NCBI GenBank assembly: GCA_947247005.1
Contig: OX365949.1
Span: 19,161,130-19,225,129 of the forward strand
DNA: 64,000 nucleotides
Source of the DNA: Spisula solida
Lineage: Eukaryota > Mollusca > Bivalvia > Venerida > Mactridae
Direction of reading: 5' to 3'
The notes under the pieces are model-generated. The model did no database searches. It had not been told where the DNA came from and saw only the letters and a program-made list of their open reading frames with translations. Made by a program: the position numbers and the translations under genes. Positions within the stretch are counted from its first letter, which is position 1, and each line of letters begins with the position of its first letter. Positions 35,706-47,990 of this stretch are shown one piece after another.

Positions 35706-35905
35706 GTGCGCCCAGGATAATGTGATAGGCGGGAAAATTTGGTATATTCCACAAAGGTGGATTACAATTATGTGCACCAATTATCAGTGATGTTTTGAGA
35801 AAAATACTGACCTTATATGTTCATGTAAGTGATTTGAAAAAACAATTTTGCCACAGTTGACCAAACCGATTCATGTTTGTAAACATCACATTATCCTGGG
35901 CGGAC
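35706..35905. mobile_element. TA-flanked MITE, 200 bp
   Basis: GTGCGCCCAGGATAATGTGA at the left is complemented by TCACATTATCCTGGGCGGAC at the right (one mismatch), with TA on both sides. Confidence 0.8.
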
Positions 35906-35907
35906 TA

Positions 35908-36274
35908 TATATTCTTTGGTTATTTGTTTAAGTTATTGTTTAGTTTTTTTTAATCATTTATTAAAAGATTAAACACTGTATTATTGTTCTATGTTAGTAT
36001 TAGTGACACAGATGTGTGTTTCGTTTATTAAAGGTAAACATATGAACAACAGAGACACGTGATAAATGTTGTGGTTTGTACTCATTACGTCAGTTCACAT
36101 TATGCCATCTTACATTACGTCAGTAATCATTACGTCTGTAAGAAAAGTATCATCAATTGCTCGGTAATTCACGGTAAAATATCGTAAGAGAAACAGTGCA
36201 TCCTCTTTTCACTCAGCTCACTGTTCGTTACCATTGTCGCCAATGACACTTGTTCTATGTTTGTTCCAATGACA
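35908..36274. other. No recognised feature
   Basis: Nothing seen except several copies of TTACGTCAGT-like strings at 36085-36140. Confidence 0.35.
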
Positions 36275-36276
36275 TA

Positions 36277-37852
36277 TGAGGGGTGTTCGAAAAGAAATGC
36301 AATCCCATTCATATCTTGGTAGTTTTAAGGGTTTGGCATGTGTACCCATTAGCCCATTGTCTACACTTGGGTAAAATTATGTTGAAATCCATGCATTAGT
36401 TTGGTCATAATTTCTGTTTAATAAACACTTACTAATTTATATTAAGCTAAAAGACGTTCGAAAAACGTATCGCCAAACTGACTGAAATTATGCCGTATAT
36501 CAAAGAAAGGTCTAAACTTAATTTAAGTGATATATTTAAACCTGATGAACTTTTTTAGATAAAGGACATCGTAATGTGTCTTTCAGCATTGTAACACTTT
36601 TATTAAATGTTTCAAAGTGGGTCAAAAGCATCTGAAAGCAAACAACAAATGTGGCCAACTGAAAACAACAACAATTAGACTCAACATTGATAAAAAGTAT
36701 GATATTCGTCTCAAAACTGCAATATTAAAAGTTCGCTGCTCGTACAATCTCGAGTTTATCACAATTTCACTTCATTTGGAAGAAAATTCTTGAAGTTAAC
36801 AACAGTTGTTCCCACTGGATACCATGCTCATTACGTGGTGCCCAAAACGTCATATTATTTTAAATGCCAAGAAAATATTAAAGTTATTCCCTCAGTACTT
36901 TCAAGAGAAGTTTTTACGTAGTATAATAAAGGAAGGGACATACGCTCACTATCATTGACCAAGAATGAAGCGGAAACATCATATATGTGCTAACAGAAAT
37001 TCTAAGAAATCCGTAATTGTAAAACACACTAAGTCACTGATGGAAATGATTCATTTTATTTTCTTCATCCACAAAGGGCTTGCAATTCAAAAACCAGAAC
37101 CAATGGACAAATATTGGCAGCTATCACTTCAGGATAGGTGATTTTATTTTGAGGCGGCCAAACATTTATTGTCTTGAACCTAAACATTTAAGGGTTTTAA
37201 CCTTTAGTGATTTTCACATTGCGTAAGTTACATGCGCACCGCTTTCCTTTCTTAAAATAAAAATGAGAGACTGGTCTTTAACATTAAATTTATCTTAATC
37301 AGTCATCTAGTTTGTTGGTATATTTGGAGCTTTGTAGCTGTACACATTGGTCACTCTTTGTCCGCCTTCAATAAATAAGTTACAAGAAGGTTCTATAGAT
37401 ATTGTGTGCATGAAAAACTTCAGAAATGTTTCATATAGCGTCAAATTGTTTATGGAAAAGACCATATGCACGTTTCTCATGAAAATGCCTCTTCGCACAG
37501 GGCTTCTACTGTAAAGTAGTTTTTGAACATAATACACATAAGAATACTTTATCACCAAGTCTATTATGTAGACCTAATCCTATGCGAATAATTTTAAGTT
37601 CCTAGACTTAAATTGCATGCAGAAGACCATTGGTACGGTTCCAGGAAACCTATGTGGTCAGCCATATTACAGTGCATGCGTGTAGTACCTTTTGCAGATG
37701 ACAAAACATACCTTTATCTTAAACTTAAAGGTTAAATGATTGTGCAATATGTAAAGGAGAGTTAATTGAAGGTTTTCTGTGAGTTTCATTGTAAATGGTT
37801 CTGTCAATAAAAAGTTATAGAGTAAATTGCATTTCTTTTCGAACACCCTTCG
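36277..37852. mobile_element. Mariner-type TIR element, 1,576 bp, no transposase
   Basis: The left end TGAGGGGTGTTCGAAAAGAA and right end TTCTTTTCGAACACCCTTCG are inverted copies over about 28 bp, with TA at 36275-36276 and 37853-37854. TIR style and target fit mariner-like elements. Length is in the range of larger mariners, but no frame longer than 83 codons is present and I find no catalytic-domain motif. It is either a non-autonomous derivative with unrelated filler or too decayed to read. Confidence 0.75.
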
Positions 37853-37854
37853 TA

Positions 37855-39494
37855 CATGCGATAATGATGTTATTTGGACTAGTACACTGGCATACATTCT
37901 ATCTGTATTCATACCAGGCAAAATATAACTTCTGCATCAATACATTAGTACATGTATATAATGTTTATGTTAATATTCCATTTGTTAATTTTGCAGCTAA
38001 TAGAACTCGGTTACACAGAAACAGCCTTTGTTACCGTGATTAAGACTTCGTTAACAGTAATGACAAAACAGTTAATTAATTGTAGCTTACATAATGCCAT
38101 CAATCGCATGCATGTTTGCCGGTCGTGTTTTATCCTCAATCAGTCCAAAACAAAAGCAAAACATGGGTTACCTGTCCATGGTGGGCAGTAATTACATGCT
38201 TCATTTATTCATGATAGTATTACTGTTGAGTTATACCACAGGAACTTGCATTTATAATTTGAAAAAAAATGCCTACTTTACTACTAAAATATATTTTAAT
38301 AGTAAAGTAGGCCTAGTGAAATTTTTTTTTTTTTCATTTTTTTTTCAAATTATAATGCAAGTTCCTGTGGTTATATAGTCTTTTAAAAGGGGTGTTTCTG
38401 TTTTCCAGCAAGTTCTAGCATGTACAAAACAAACACTAGAGCTATACGGTGGACGTTTCCGGTTTTGCCTGGTATATTATTTTCAAAGTCAGAGAAATGG
38501 TTGAATGGTTGCATATGGGTGATATATTTCAGAAATGTCTTATGTTTAGAATGCTTTAAAATAGTAGAATCGTTATTGTTAAAACATTGTTTATAATTAA
38601 ATTGAATTGTTTGTCCTTGGTTATTTAAATAAATTGCACGATGTCAAACATTTGATTAGTTTGTGTTACTTTGATAAGTATATTTCATCCGGCTAGCATA
38701 TAGAAGTGTTTGAAGGCCATAACAAAAAAGTCCTACACTATATCTGAACTCAGGGGAACAGCTTGGATACAAAAATATGTAGGTACCTTTTTTCTATGGG
38801 GTTCCGGAGGTTTGCTCTCCCGGATTGTTTTGATTTCTTTACTGCCACATTCAAGTAAAAATCGAGAAAAATATGGTAACAGGTCAAGCATTTAAGACCC
38901 CAAAAATATGTATCTATCAAATCAAAAAAGTAATTTCAAAAGTGTTTTAAATAATAAGTAACACGTTACAATATATCTTTATTCGAGGGGGGGGGGAACC
39001 GTGATTTGACATGCCGCTATTTATACTCGTGTGTTTTCGTTACTAAGTATTGTACTGTTAGATGTTTTAATAACGACTCTGATTGGACAACGGGTAAGCA
39101 CGGATATTCAAGGATACCATGTTAAATGTTCTTAGCTATACACCATACTTTACTGAAGGTTATCAGAAATAAACTCTCGTGCCTCATTAGCGTGACAGTA
39201 GATACATTATAGAGATATTACCAGCGACAGATCACGCCGATAGTCTGTGTGGAATTATAGGATCACGCGAATATTTAGTTGGGGGAAATTGCGCAATAAT
39301 GCTATTCACGGAAACAATTACGAGAAATTAGCAATTACACGTCGTTCGTGACATATTGGATATACAGAATTCTTTCAAACAGGAAACTTTATTTTGTTTA
39401 TTACATGTTTTTTAAAACAAATATTTAGCAAAACAAAACAGATCTACGTCAAAACAAACGTACAAGAAATTTGTGGATGCGAGTTAAAGGTTAA
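37855..39494. other. Mostly unassigned
   Basis: Apart from the hairpin at 38233-38375 and a G-run near 38987, no gene or repeat is recognised. Frames at 37795-38378 and 38710-38895 show no domain. Confidence 0.35.
38233..38375. repeat. Nested inverted repeat (snap-back), about 143 bp
   Basis: The outer arms (CCACAGGAACTTGCA...TTATAATTTGAAAAAAAA and complement) enclose a second inverted repeat (CCTACTTTACTA, then TAGTAAAGTAGG). Probably a foldback MITE. Confidence 0.75.
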
Positions 39495-39625
39495 CGGCCA
39501 CGGGGCGCTTCTTATGAGCATATTTCATGAAAATCGGTCATGTTTTTCCATAAGTACAGAGTAGTTTTCAGACAGTTTTTTGTGTTTTTTTCAAATTATC
39601 CAGTTGTTACTTACGACCTTCTCAT
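39495..39625. mobile_element. Fragment of the GAGAAGGTCGTAAGT MITE
   Basis: Matches the complete element at 54541-54746 in reverse orientation (GAGCATATTTCATGAAAATC, GTAGTTTTCAGACAGTTTTT). It ends in ACTTACGACCTTCTCAT; the other end is missing. Confidence 0.65.
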
Positions 39626-40870
39626 TTAGCGATCTCTAGTGATCAATATAGGAGACTATATCTAGTCACCCGGATTTTTTTTTCAAACTTTGCCCTTAAC
39701 TCTGAAGATCATAACTTTTCTACCCAGGTAATTGATCTAGCAAGCCGGTGGTTGACATCGAAACGATTATATTCCACGCTGCTCACCAAAAAAACCATTT
39801 CTCCCTGTAGGCCTATGTGCATCGCTTTCATTCCCCGAAGTCCCGTTCCTGCCACTGTATGGAGTAAACAGATAATTAGAAAACCACGTGATCTACTTGG
39901 AATGCAGACATTATACGATCTGTCCTTGGTTGACCTAGTCGCGGAAATATTCAGAGTTACGCACAGGAAAACCCGTCTTATTTTCATATTTTTTTCTCAT
40001 ATGTTGAAACAAGCATTTTGCGTAATCGTGGATATTATGATATCGATTGTATATATAGTTGATGACAACTAAATCGTTTTCCAAGCAGTGATTTCCATTA
40101 AGTAGTCTAGATTATATGTGAAGTTGTCTGACGATTGTAATCAGTTTTCCCGTTCTAGTGAATCCTGATTAGCAGACGACATCGGAAAGATATCACATGA
40201 ACACGATTCGCGCTTTCCTGAACAACATTACTGTAAACTTATTAAAGTAATGAATTTCGCGGATGAACTAGATCGCAAAATTAATTCCCATCGAATAAAT
40301 GACCTCACAAATACGTAACAAGGGATTTTGTCTTGCAATATTTTACCTCCACGAGGTTTTTTACCCATAGAGTTCCCTGTACGAAGCAATTAAGGGAACA
40401 CAATTGTCAAATAAGGTAGGCCCTATTATTGCAATGACAACATTTTTACATGTATTGACAATGTCACAGAAGACCATAATATGCCGGACCCTGTATTTTA
40501 ACCCGGACCGCTCGGTTGACTGTGCTTGCCGGTCAAATAGGTACATGTTTCAAATGATCTGAGTGTATCCTACATATAGAGGTATCCAGTTTTTCTACAG
40601 CTGTCACAGCAAACACGCCGGATACCAGTTCCTGTGACGTTATATCCGTTGCGGCTAAACATGGCCGCTGTCATACCTTCTTTCTATATGGAATACGCTC
40701 AGATAATTTGAAACCATGTAGCTATAGTGGTAGAAACATAAAGTAACGTTCAATTCATGCATATGGTCATTGAACTTACTCGACTCATACATTAGTATGT
40801 TGATAAACGTAGTCTGCACACTATTTATGTATAACCATGTACGAGGATGAACCATACACCACGGTCATGT
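39626..40870. other. Mostly unassigned; MITE fragment near 40235-40345
   Basis: 40235-40345 (ATGAATTTCGCGGATGAACT, GATCGCAAAATTAATTCCC) resembles part of the CTGTAAAATCATTA family. Opposing frames at 39709-40072 and others are unrecognised. Confidence 0.4.
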
Positions 40871-41070
40871 CTTACGGAAATATTAAAGTTACGCTTAAAT
40901 TTGAAGTCTTACTAACTCTTTAAAAGACACATAGGTAGGGACACATATGTTTTGTATGAGTTTGTTGACTGCATAATATTTAGTAAAATTTAACAATCCT
41001 TTATCACAATTTGTCACTGCTAAAGAATTTAAAATAGGGTGAAGGTTACGATTTCCGTAAGTGCTTTAAT
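40871..41070. mobile_element. MITE, TATCAAAGCACTTACG family, tipless copy
   Basis: Runs CTTACGGAAATATTAAAGTT to ATTTCCGTAAGTGCTTT. It shares the interior of the family but lacks the outer GGGTACTG tips. Confidence 0.6.
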
Positions 41071-42352
41071 TTTTACATTACCGTGATATATAATGTGTAT
41101 TAATTAATGTAACATGTCCCTAACTAAGAAGAACTAACGCAATATTCGATCTTCGCTAATCAGCAATAATTTATTGATTGTCTCACATGCACTTACGAAT
41201 ATTCCTTTTAAACATATTTACATTTTACCGTCCTAAGTCAAACAAAAATCTTTGTTTACAAGGTTGTTCTAAAATTGGCTACATAACTTGCTTCTCTTAG
41301 ATAATAGCAGGAATAACGCGATGTTTACTATACGTACGCGAAGCCAACATGGCTTATCAGTCTCTATTACAGCCAAACTCACTGTTCGTGATACATCTTA
41401 ATTTCTTGGCGAACACAAACATCGTACAGACAATGTTGTATCATAGAAGTAGGTGTAACAGAATGTACGGTTGGTTGGTATAATTTATAACCGTTCGTTT
41501 TTGCTGAAACAAAACACGACATTATGACATGCACAGAACTGAATCGAATGATGCACTTTACAGATATATACCGTTCAAGGTAAGTACTCGTGCCACGTTT
41601 TATTTCACCGATATGAGAACCATATTATCAACTCACCGCTAGTACAATAAATGAATCGTTTCTACAAACAAGTATAATGATTGTTAAAATATTTTGTGGC
41701 ATTATTTTGGCATGATTGTCTCGTACAGTTCAATATTATTTTAAGAACACACTAGGCCTAAATAATAAATACTAATGAATTATTACGGCGAACAATCAAT
41801 CCTATGACACACGCCTAGATACCAATACAAGAGTCAGACGTAAAACGAACCATCCACATCCCCAAAAGCAACCCTTATACATTTGTACTAACCACACAAC
41901 GGGGGACACACTGTGGATTCAGACCACACCAAAAGTAAAACTAACTACATTCACACAATGACCTCAGATGTACAACATTTATGTTATCTGTCTGCTTGCA
42001 TTGGTATTCGTAGCCGGACTGGTCAGCCGGTGCTTGATCTGCAATAACATGTCTTAATGCTATTAACCTGCCCTTGAACTTTCATCCACAATCTACATTG
42101 TCTGCCAATATCACAAGCTTTCGGTCCGACCAAAAACAATTTTGTTAAGATACTTTTTTCCGGACCCTAAATCGCACCGAGGGCCTGCGACCAATATCAG
42201 AACTGCCATCCATTACCTTACTATCCCACATCTGTATTGCCATTCGCCATGTTTTGACATTGGCATCTTCAGCCGAGTTCCTATCCATCGCAACCACTGT
42301 CATTCATCACATGACATCATTGAAATTATGGGCCATTCATTCCACGGATCAA
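41071..42352. other. No recognised feature
   Basis: No gene or repeat recognised. The frame beginning at 42142 runs into the fragment below and has no domain. Confidence 0.35.
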
Positions 42353-42447
42353 GTCTCGCGTTTCTATTTGGTCCACGAGACACGAGAACTCAAACGAGAC
42401 ACGAGCATTGAACGCGAGGCACGAGAATGCCATCGCGCAAATATCGC
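42353..42447. repeat. Fragment of the palindromic CGAGACACGAG element
   Basis: 95 bp matching 3594-3690: CTCGCGTTTCTATTTGGTCC, then ACGAGACACGAGAACTC and so on. There are no TIRs and no flanking duplication. Confidence 0.85.
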
Positions 42448-42729
42448 ATTGTTTGAAAATGTCCATGACGTCATTATCACGTCTGCAACGCAATTGTGAC
42501 TAAACATAGCATTGCTTTCAATACAATGCATTATATACGTATCCGTTTCAACAATGTGAAACATATTTTCGTCATGTTGAATATCAGTTCTAACAAATGT
42601 TTTGTTTTGTTTTCAACATATTGAAGGAGTTAACCTTGATGGCGAGTCACTATAACGAGACTATCTCACGTACATGTACATACACACTATGGACTACTAA
42701 TTTTCACCATCTGGAGAAGTCTAAGCTAT

Positions 42730-42992
42730 AGCGTGCAGGTACCAACGGTATGAGTCCTGATACACCGCTTCATAGTTCCGTCAGAGAATTGTTCTGTTTT
42801 CATATGGCTCTGACGGAACTGAAAACCGATATAATGCTCTGACGGAACTCAAATGTCAAGTATCCTGAGTTCCGTCAGAGTGTTACAACGGGCTTCAGTC
42901 ACGTCAGAGCCATATTAAAACAGAACAATTCTCTGACGGAACTGAGAAGCGGTGTATCGGGATTCATACCGTGAGATACCGCGTGATTACGT
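42730..42992. mobile_element. Palindromic MITE with six TCTGACGGAACT boxes
   Basis: Imperfect palindrome of about 260 bp: GATACACCGCTTC...AGAATTGTTCTGTTTT against the complementary right half, ending GAAGCGGTGTATC. The 12-mer TCTGACGGAACT occurs in alternating orientation near 42777, 42811, 42839, 42871 and 42932, with a degenerate sixth near 42902. Confidence 0.8.
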
Positions 42993-43427
42993 TTTGTCAA
43001 GTCAATAAAACTTAACAATAATTCAGGTTCATTATAGTCCAATAATGGAGCAGTGAATGTGATTTCAGCGAGCGGACAAGGTATATCTTGCACAGAAATT
43101 AAGTGAGCTTGTTAATTACATGTAGGCCATCGCATATACGAGTGATTGAAACTGATTTAATAAAAACAGTGCCATTGTCCGGTAACTGTACCGCTCCGTT
43201 ACGAACATTTGTATAATAATCGTAATAGTATGACTGTATATCAAGAGTATAAGCTATAATTAGTGTGTAAGGTTTGTATAATGTAAGGAACATATGATGT
43301 TATGTGAAATGTTGGCACATCGCATGATATAACATTGATGATGTATGATAGATGAAACATTGATGTCAACTATCATCTTGTCATGTTGCTGAACATTGTC
43401 TACATGTTTTATATATACTGTATAGCG
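42993..43427. other. No recognised feature
   Basis: Frames at 42899-43293 are short and unrecognised. Confidence 0.35.
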
Positions 43428-43830
43428 GGTATATTTCACGGGGGACTAATTTTCGCTATATTCGCGGTCAACACACAGGTATTCGGCATGTTGGCTGTGA
43501 CCCCCACCCCCTGCCAGTGAACCACTCTACAATCCATACAGAGAGCTTAAACATGTTTAAATAGTGTCCGAACAACATAAAATAACATTTTATTAAATAT
43601 CTGAAAAATCCCCCTAATGTTATAAGACACCAAGGGGATTTTTCAGATATTTAATGAAATGTTATTTTATGTTGTTCGGACACTATTTAAACATGTTTAA
43701 GCTCCCTGTATGGGTTGTAGAGTGGTTCACTGGCAGGGGGTGGGGGGTCACAGCCAACATGCCGAATACCTGTGGGTCAACATCGATTGCGCGAAATCTA
43801 AACCCAGCGAAATATTCACCTCGTAAATAT
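43428..43830. mobile_element. Long hairpin element, about 400 bp
   Basis: Two arms of about 140 bp (43467-43614 and 43634-43781) are nearly perfect complements, e.g. AAATAACATTTTATTAAATA against its inverse. They are separated by a loop of about 19 bases. Weaker inverted similarity extends the arms to about 43428 and 43830. The GTATTCGGCATGTTGG, GACCCCCACC segment is related to 61362-61400. Confidence 0.85.
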
Positions 43831-43835
43831 ACAAA

Positions 43836-44850
43836 TTTTACAAAGGGAGACAATTCATGATTAAAAACGTGTGAAGGATCAACAAGAAATAAACCAACGT
43901 TAACCCAATGACTCTCCAGCAGGAAGTACGTCGGTTTAGCAGAATACCATAAAAGACGGCAATAAAACTACGACTTATAATAGATTACAAAATATAATTC
44001 GAATTTGATCTTGGTAGAACGTGTGTAAACTCTATGCATGTGTATCAAATATCAGACGTGCATCATGTTTTCTCAACGTTAAAAAGGTGTTAAATAGGAG
44101 AGATCATGTTTGTATACAAAGGGATTAGTACCACCAGCTAGCTATTGGTGAATGACAGGTTTTTATTGTTCATTCATCCAATAGATTGCCGGTGGACATT
44201 TTGCATATGAATACGAGGTGATCTCTCATATACTGCTAAAATCTACTTACGTGGAACTTGTGAAGACTCGTGCATATTCTTGTTATCTTAACCAGCCAAA
44301 CCCTTCTTAAGGTGCATCTACAAGGTAAGTATTGGTGTATAAGTCGAAGTACACTTCACAAGATGTACATCTTCCCTAACTAAACGGTGCATCATGACTT
44401 ATAAATCAAATTTTATTTCTCTCCAAACACAAGTTAACAATGGAGTCGGTTGAGGAAGACCTATGGATAGGATTATATGTAGTGTTGATATGTATCATAC
44501 CGTATGGTATAATTCTATGAGCAGTTCCGTTTCGGTGTTAGACCAAGCCATTTCTGTACTGTGCCGACTATCTAATGAATGTGTCGTACATCTCCCGAAA
44601 ATGTGTGGTAGAAGTGTACTACTCGTTACTACACGGTATTTTTTTACCTATAGGTCAAGATGTATACACCAAAACTTACCGTGTAGATGCACCTTTACGA
44701 ATTTCAGTATTTATTTCGGATATAAACCCTTTCTGCCGAAGCCTCATTACGACTTTATCTGCCGGACGTTGCGTCCTCTGTCTGTGGGGCTCATTAAGGA
44801 ATGAACATACAAGAATTAATGAGACTCAGTCAGTAGTTGTGTACAATACT
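43836..44850. other. Unassigned; one dispersed fragment
   Basis: 44140-44235 (TGTTCATTCATCCAATAGAT, GCCGGTGG) matches 14920-15005. The two overlapping plus-strand frames at 44463-44862 are unrecognised and judged non-coding. Confidence 0.4.
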
Positions 44851-45240
44851 GTGACCCGGTAAATAGTTTTGTACAATACTGTGATCCTGTAAATAGTTTT
44901 GTACAATACTGTGACCCGGTAAATAGTTGTGTACAATACTGTGACCCGGTAAATAGTTTTGTACAATACTGTGACCCGGTAAATAGTTTTGTACAATACT
45001 GTGACCCGGTAAATAGTTTTGTACAATACTGTGATCCTGTAAATAGTTGTGTACAATACTGTGATCCTGTAAATAGTTTTGTACAATACTGTGACCCGGT
45101 AAATAGTTGTGTACAATACTGTGACCCGGTAAATAGTTTTGTACAATACTGTGACCCGGTAAATAGTTTTGTACAATACTGTGACCCGGTAAATAGTTTT
45201 GTACAATACTGTGATCCGGTAAATAGTTTTGTACAATACT
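44851..45240. repeat. 30-bp tandem array, 13 units
   Basis: Unit GTGACCCGGTAAATAGTTTT plus GTACAATACT, in exact 30-base register from 44851 to 45240. Variants (GATCCTG for GACCCGG; TTGT for TTTT) repeat in a block pattern. Because 30 is divisible by three and the unit lacks stops on the minus strand, all three minus frames stay open for about 140 codons; this is an artefact. Confidence 0.95.
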
Positions 45241-46290
45241 CTGATTCATACATGTATTGTGTATATGAACATCTGCATATACAGTAGAATTTTCAAAATA
45301 AAGATATCACTGCATGATTATCATAAATCGCTGTACAATACCACTTCATCACGCTATGTACGTATCGCAATATTTAAGAAATAAAAATCTGTTCGCTACG
45401 CACTCGTGATTTAATTTTTCCGCATCCGAACTCCTGCCCATGTTTTATTCACCGACAAAATACAAGAACAGAGTTTTTATTTCGATTCTAAACACGATAA
45501 TATCCCGCACTATTTAACTGCGCGCATTCCATTTTCACCCATTTGACATTTATCACAATTCCACGCTGAAATTGAGTGGCTTATTAGCTGGTACAATTAC
45601 CTCCCTCGTTAATGAAAACTACCTTCGTAATTTTCTGAAGGAAATAACACATCTTAAACATTGAAACAATTTTAATAACACGAGTATAGGGTAGCTATTT
45701 AATGAAATCTAGTTTCGAGATTATATTGGAGTTTCTAAAAATAGATGCGTCATAGCTGTAGCACTGAATACCCGTGCATCTTGCCTTGTCATCGCGTTTC
45801 GTTGAAGATTTACTATAATTTTTACGTTCATTCATTCATAAATATGTCACGTGATACGGCGTAAATAGTAACAGCCAATTTGATACCATGTTTTATGGGG
45901 GTAATAAAACATGGCCAGGTCCGCTCTATATTTTATGGATTAATCCGCAGATCGTGTTAGAATATGCAATAACTTCACGCCATAAACAGTATTGCCAGGC
46001 GTTATTTAGAATCAAACTTTGTACCATTGCAAATAACTTAATAGAGGAAATATGTTTCAAGTGTATCTTATTTAATAGATATAGCCCTAGTATATATGTA
46101 AAACATAGAACTAGTTGTGGATTAAGTACTTCAATGTGAGAGGTAATTATTGTTCCCGGATGGAGTTTCCAAGAAATGCCTAAAACAGAAAGGAGGTAGC
46201 GTTGAAAAACGCATTGTTAGTTGCGCAATCCCAAGGGATAGTAATCGATGAAGAGATAAGCCTACTTGTGGCAATTTTTGTAATGGATTT
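45241..46290. other. Dispersed repeat copy (45380-45665), rest unassigned
   Basis: 45380-45665 is the partner of 33395-33650. Its first about 70 bases are inverted relative to the rest, giving a palindromic start (ACTCGTGATTTAATTTTTCC and so on). The 83-codon frame at 45888-46139 is unrecognised. Confidence 0.5.
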
Positions 46291-46822
46291 GAAGCCTGCC
46301 TCACGTATTGGTGTATTGCAAAAATAAAATTGTCGAATATTCATTTAATTTTGGTATAGTTTCCTGTATATGCCATAAACAACCACATTGACATAAAAAT
46401 AACTTGGGAAACATCGGCATTTTGTAGTAATTTAGCATTTTTACACCCAAAATTCTATAGGGTATTAATACCCTATAGAATTAGCACTGCTATCACTTAA
46501 ATTGCCTGAAATTTGTTTCCATTCAATGAAAACGAATTGCGAAACGAACCGAATACCTCACAGATGTTTCGGCTTTAGTTTGTTGAAGTTACAGTTTGAT
46601 CATGTGTGAATTACATAATCCACAGAACATTTTGGAAGGAAACTCTGCGATATTTTAAACAGAAAAATACTGAGTGCCAAATATCAAGAGTGATTTAAAT
46701 TGCTTATATGCCATTAATCTTTCATAAAACAACCACCAGTGACTTTCTATTATATAAATACTTGGTTAGGTAGGAAAATTACGTCATACAAAAATATTAG
46801 CCCGATCTGTGAGGCAGCACCT
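46291..46822. mobile_element. TTAA-type TIR element with central palindrome, copy 1
   Basis: About 532 bp. The right end GTGAGGCAGCACCT is followed by TTAA (46823-46826); the left end CTGCCTCAC is worn. The perfect 32-bp palindrome centred at 46466/46467 (AATTCTATAGGGTATT and its complement) is shared with copy 2 at 51770-52298. Confidence 0.8.
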
Positions 46823-47989
46823 TTAATCAATTTTGTGACGTCAGGTCACGTGATATTGCTACACTGTCCGGTAACGTATGGTATTACTGTAAACCTATGT
46901 ACGCATTGCGCAACCAACAGATAACCGAGGGTCAGATTTATCAAGTCAGAATCATAGCAACTAAGCATTGTGTAAATATAAACGTGTGTACAGTTTGTCA
47001 AATTGATAAACAACGTCTAACTTTTTTACAATATAACAGACACACACTTCCGCCATCAGTATACCTTGGTTACGCTGGACTGTTTATTTTTGCCAGCTTT
47101 TACGTCAATTTTCAATACTTTGTATCAGTGTATATATACGGTGAACCGTTGACTTGGACAATTTTTCTGTTTTAATTACCAACAATTGGAAATGGCTCTT
47201 TCGCAACAACTTATCAAGATAAGCCTTAACTAAATTTGGAATTCGTGGCTCGACCCTTTACCCATGCATATCATAATTATAAATAATTGGTATATCTATG
47301 ATAGAAATTGTAAATATTTTTTAGGTAATAAAATGTGCTTAAACTAACAATTCCCCCATAATTATGTTGAAGATACGACCGTGTATAAAGCCAATATCAG
47401 GATTGCTGACATGATGAGACTGAACTATTAAATTGATAACGTGTGCTAAACGTTGAATATATTGAAAATGCACAGGTATACCTGTAAATTTATTTTTTCT
47501 ATATGTTTTGACAGAAAAGTCATAAAAATAATTCCGTTATCAAATCTAAGACCTTTGGCAATCGGTTTTATTCCACGTTAATGCGAATATCTACTTCAAG
47601 TACTTTCACCTTAAGCCGTTGTGAAAAATATTAAAGAAATACATGAAAACAGTGCGGAGAAGGGTTACTACGTTCACAATTCAGAAAGTACGCGAAAAGA
47701 CTGTAGATACAGGACACACGGAGAGGGACGCAGCACAAACTTCATGCCGTACATTGAACGATGCGCCGTCCCTAACGAGTTAATACACATTACTGAGGAA
47801 CGAAAGGGGACAGCAAAACAAAGTAAGAAAGGTATTTTGATGGTTTAATGTTCCTCCGATAATATAAAGTAGACGGAGTATACCAATTAAAGGTTAAGCA
47901 CTCGATAATTCCTGACATCCATTCTGTAAAGGCCCCTCATAAAGGATGTCAGCCAAATGATACTATCAAAAACCCCAAAACCAACACTA
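46823..47989. other. No recognised feature
   Basis: Frames at 46739-47175 and 47621-47848 carry no recognisable domain. Otherwise AT-rich. Confidence 0.35.
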
Positions 47990-47990
47990 G

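Noticed and set aside
44463..44862. Two overlapping plus-strand frames of 113 and 95 codons
   Set aside because: Mutually exclusive frames, no recognisable domain, no splice context, and the second runs into the 30-bp array.
44851..45240. Possible CRISPR array (30-bp regular repeats)
   Set aside because: Units are directly tandem with no unique spacers, in a eukaryotic genome with introns.
44816..45253. Three minus-strand frames of about 140 codons (repetitive Tyr-Cys-Thr-Lys type)
   Set aside because: Exact 30-bp repeat divisible by three keeps all three frames open; a repeat artefact.
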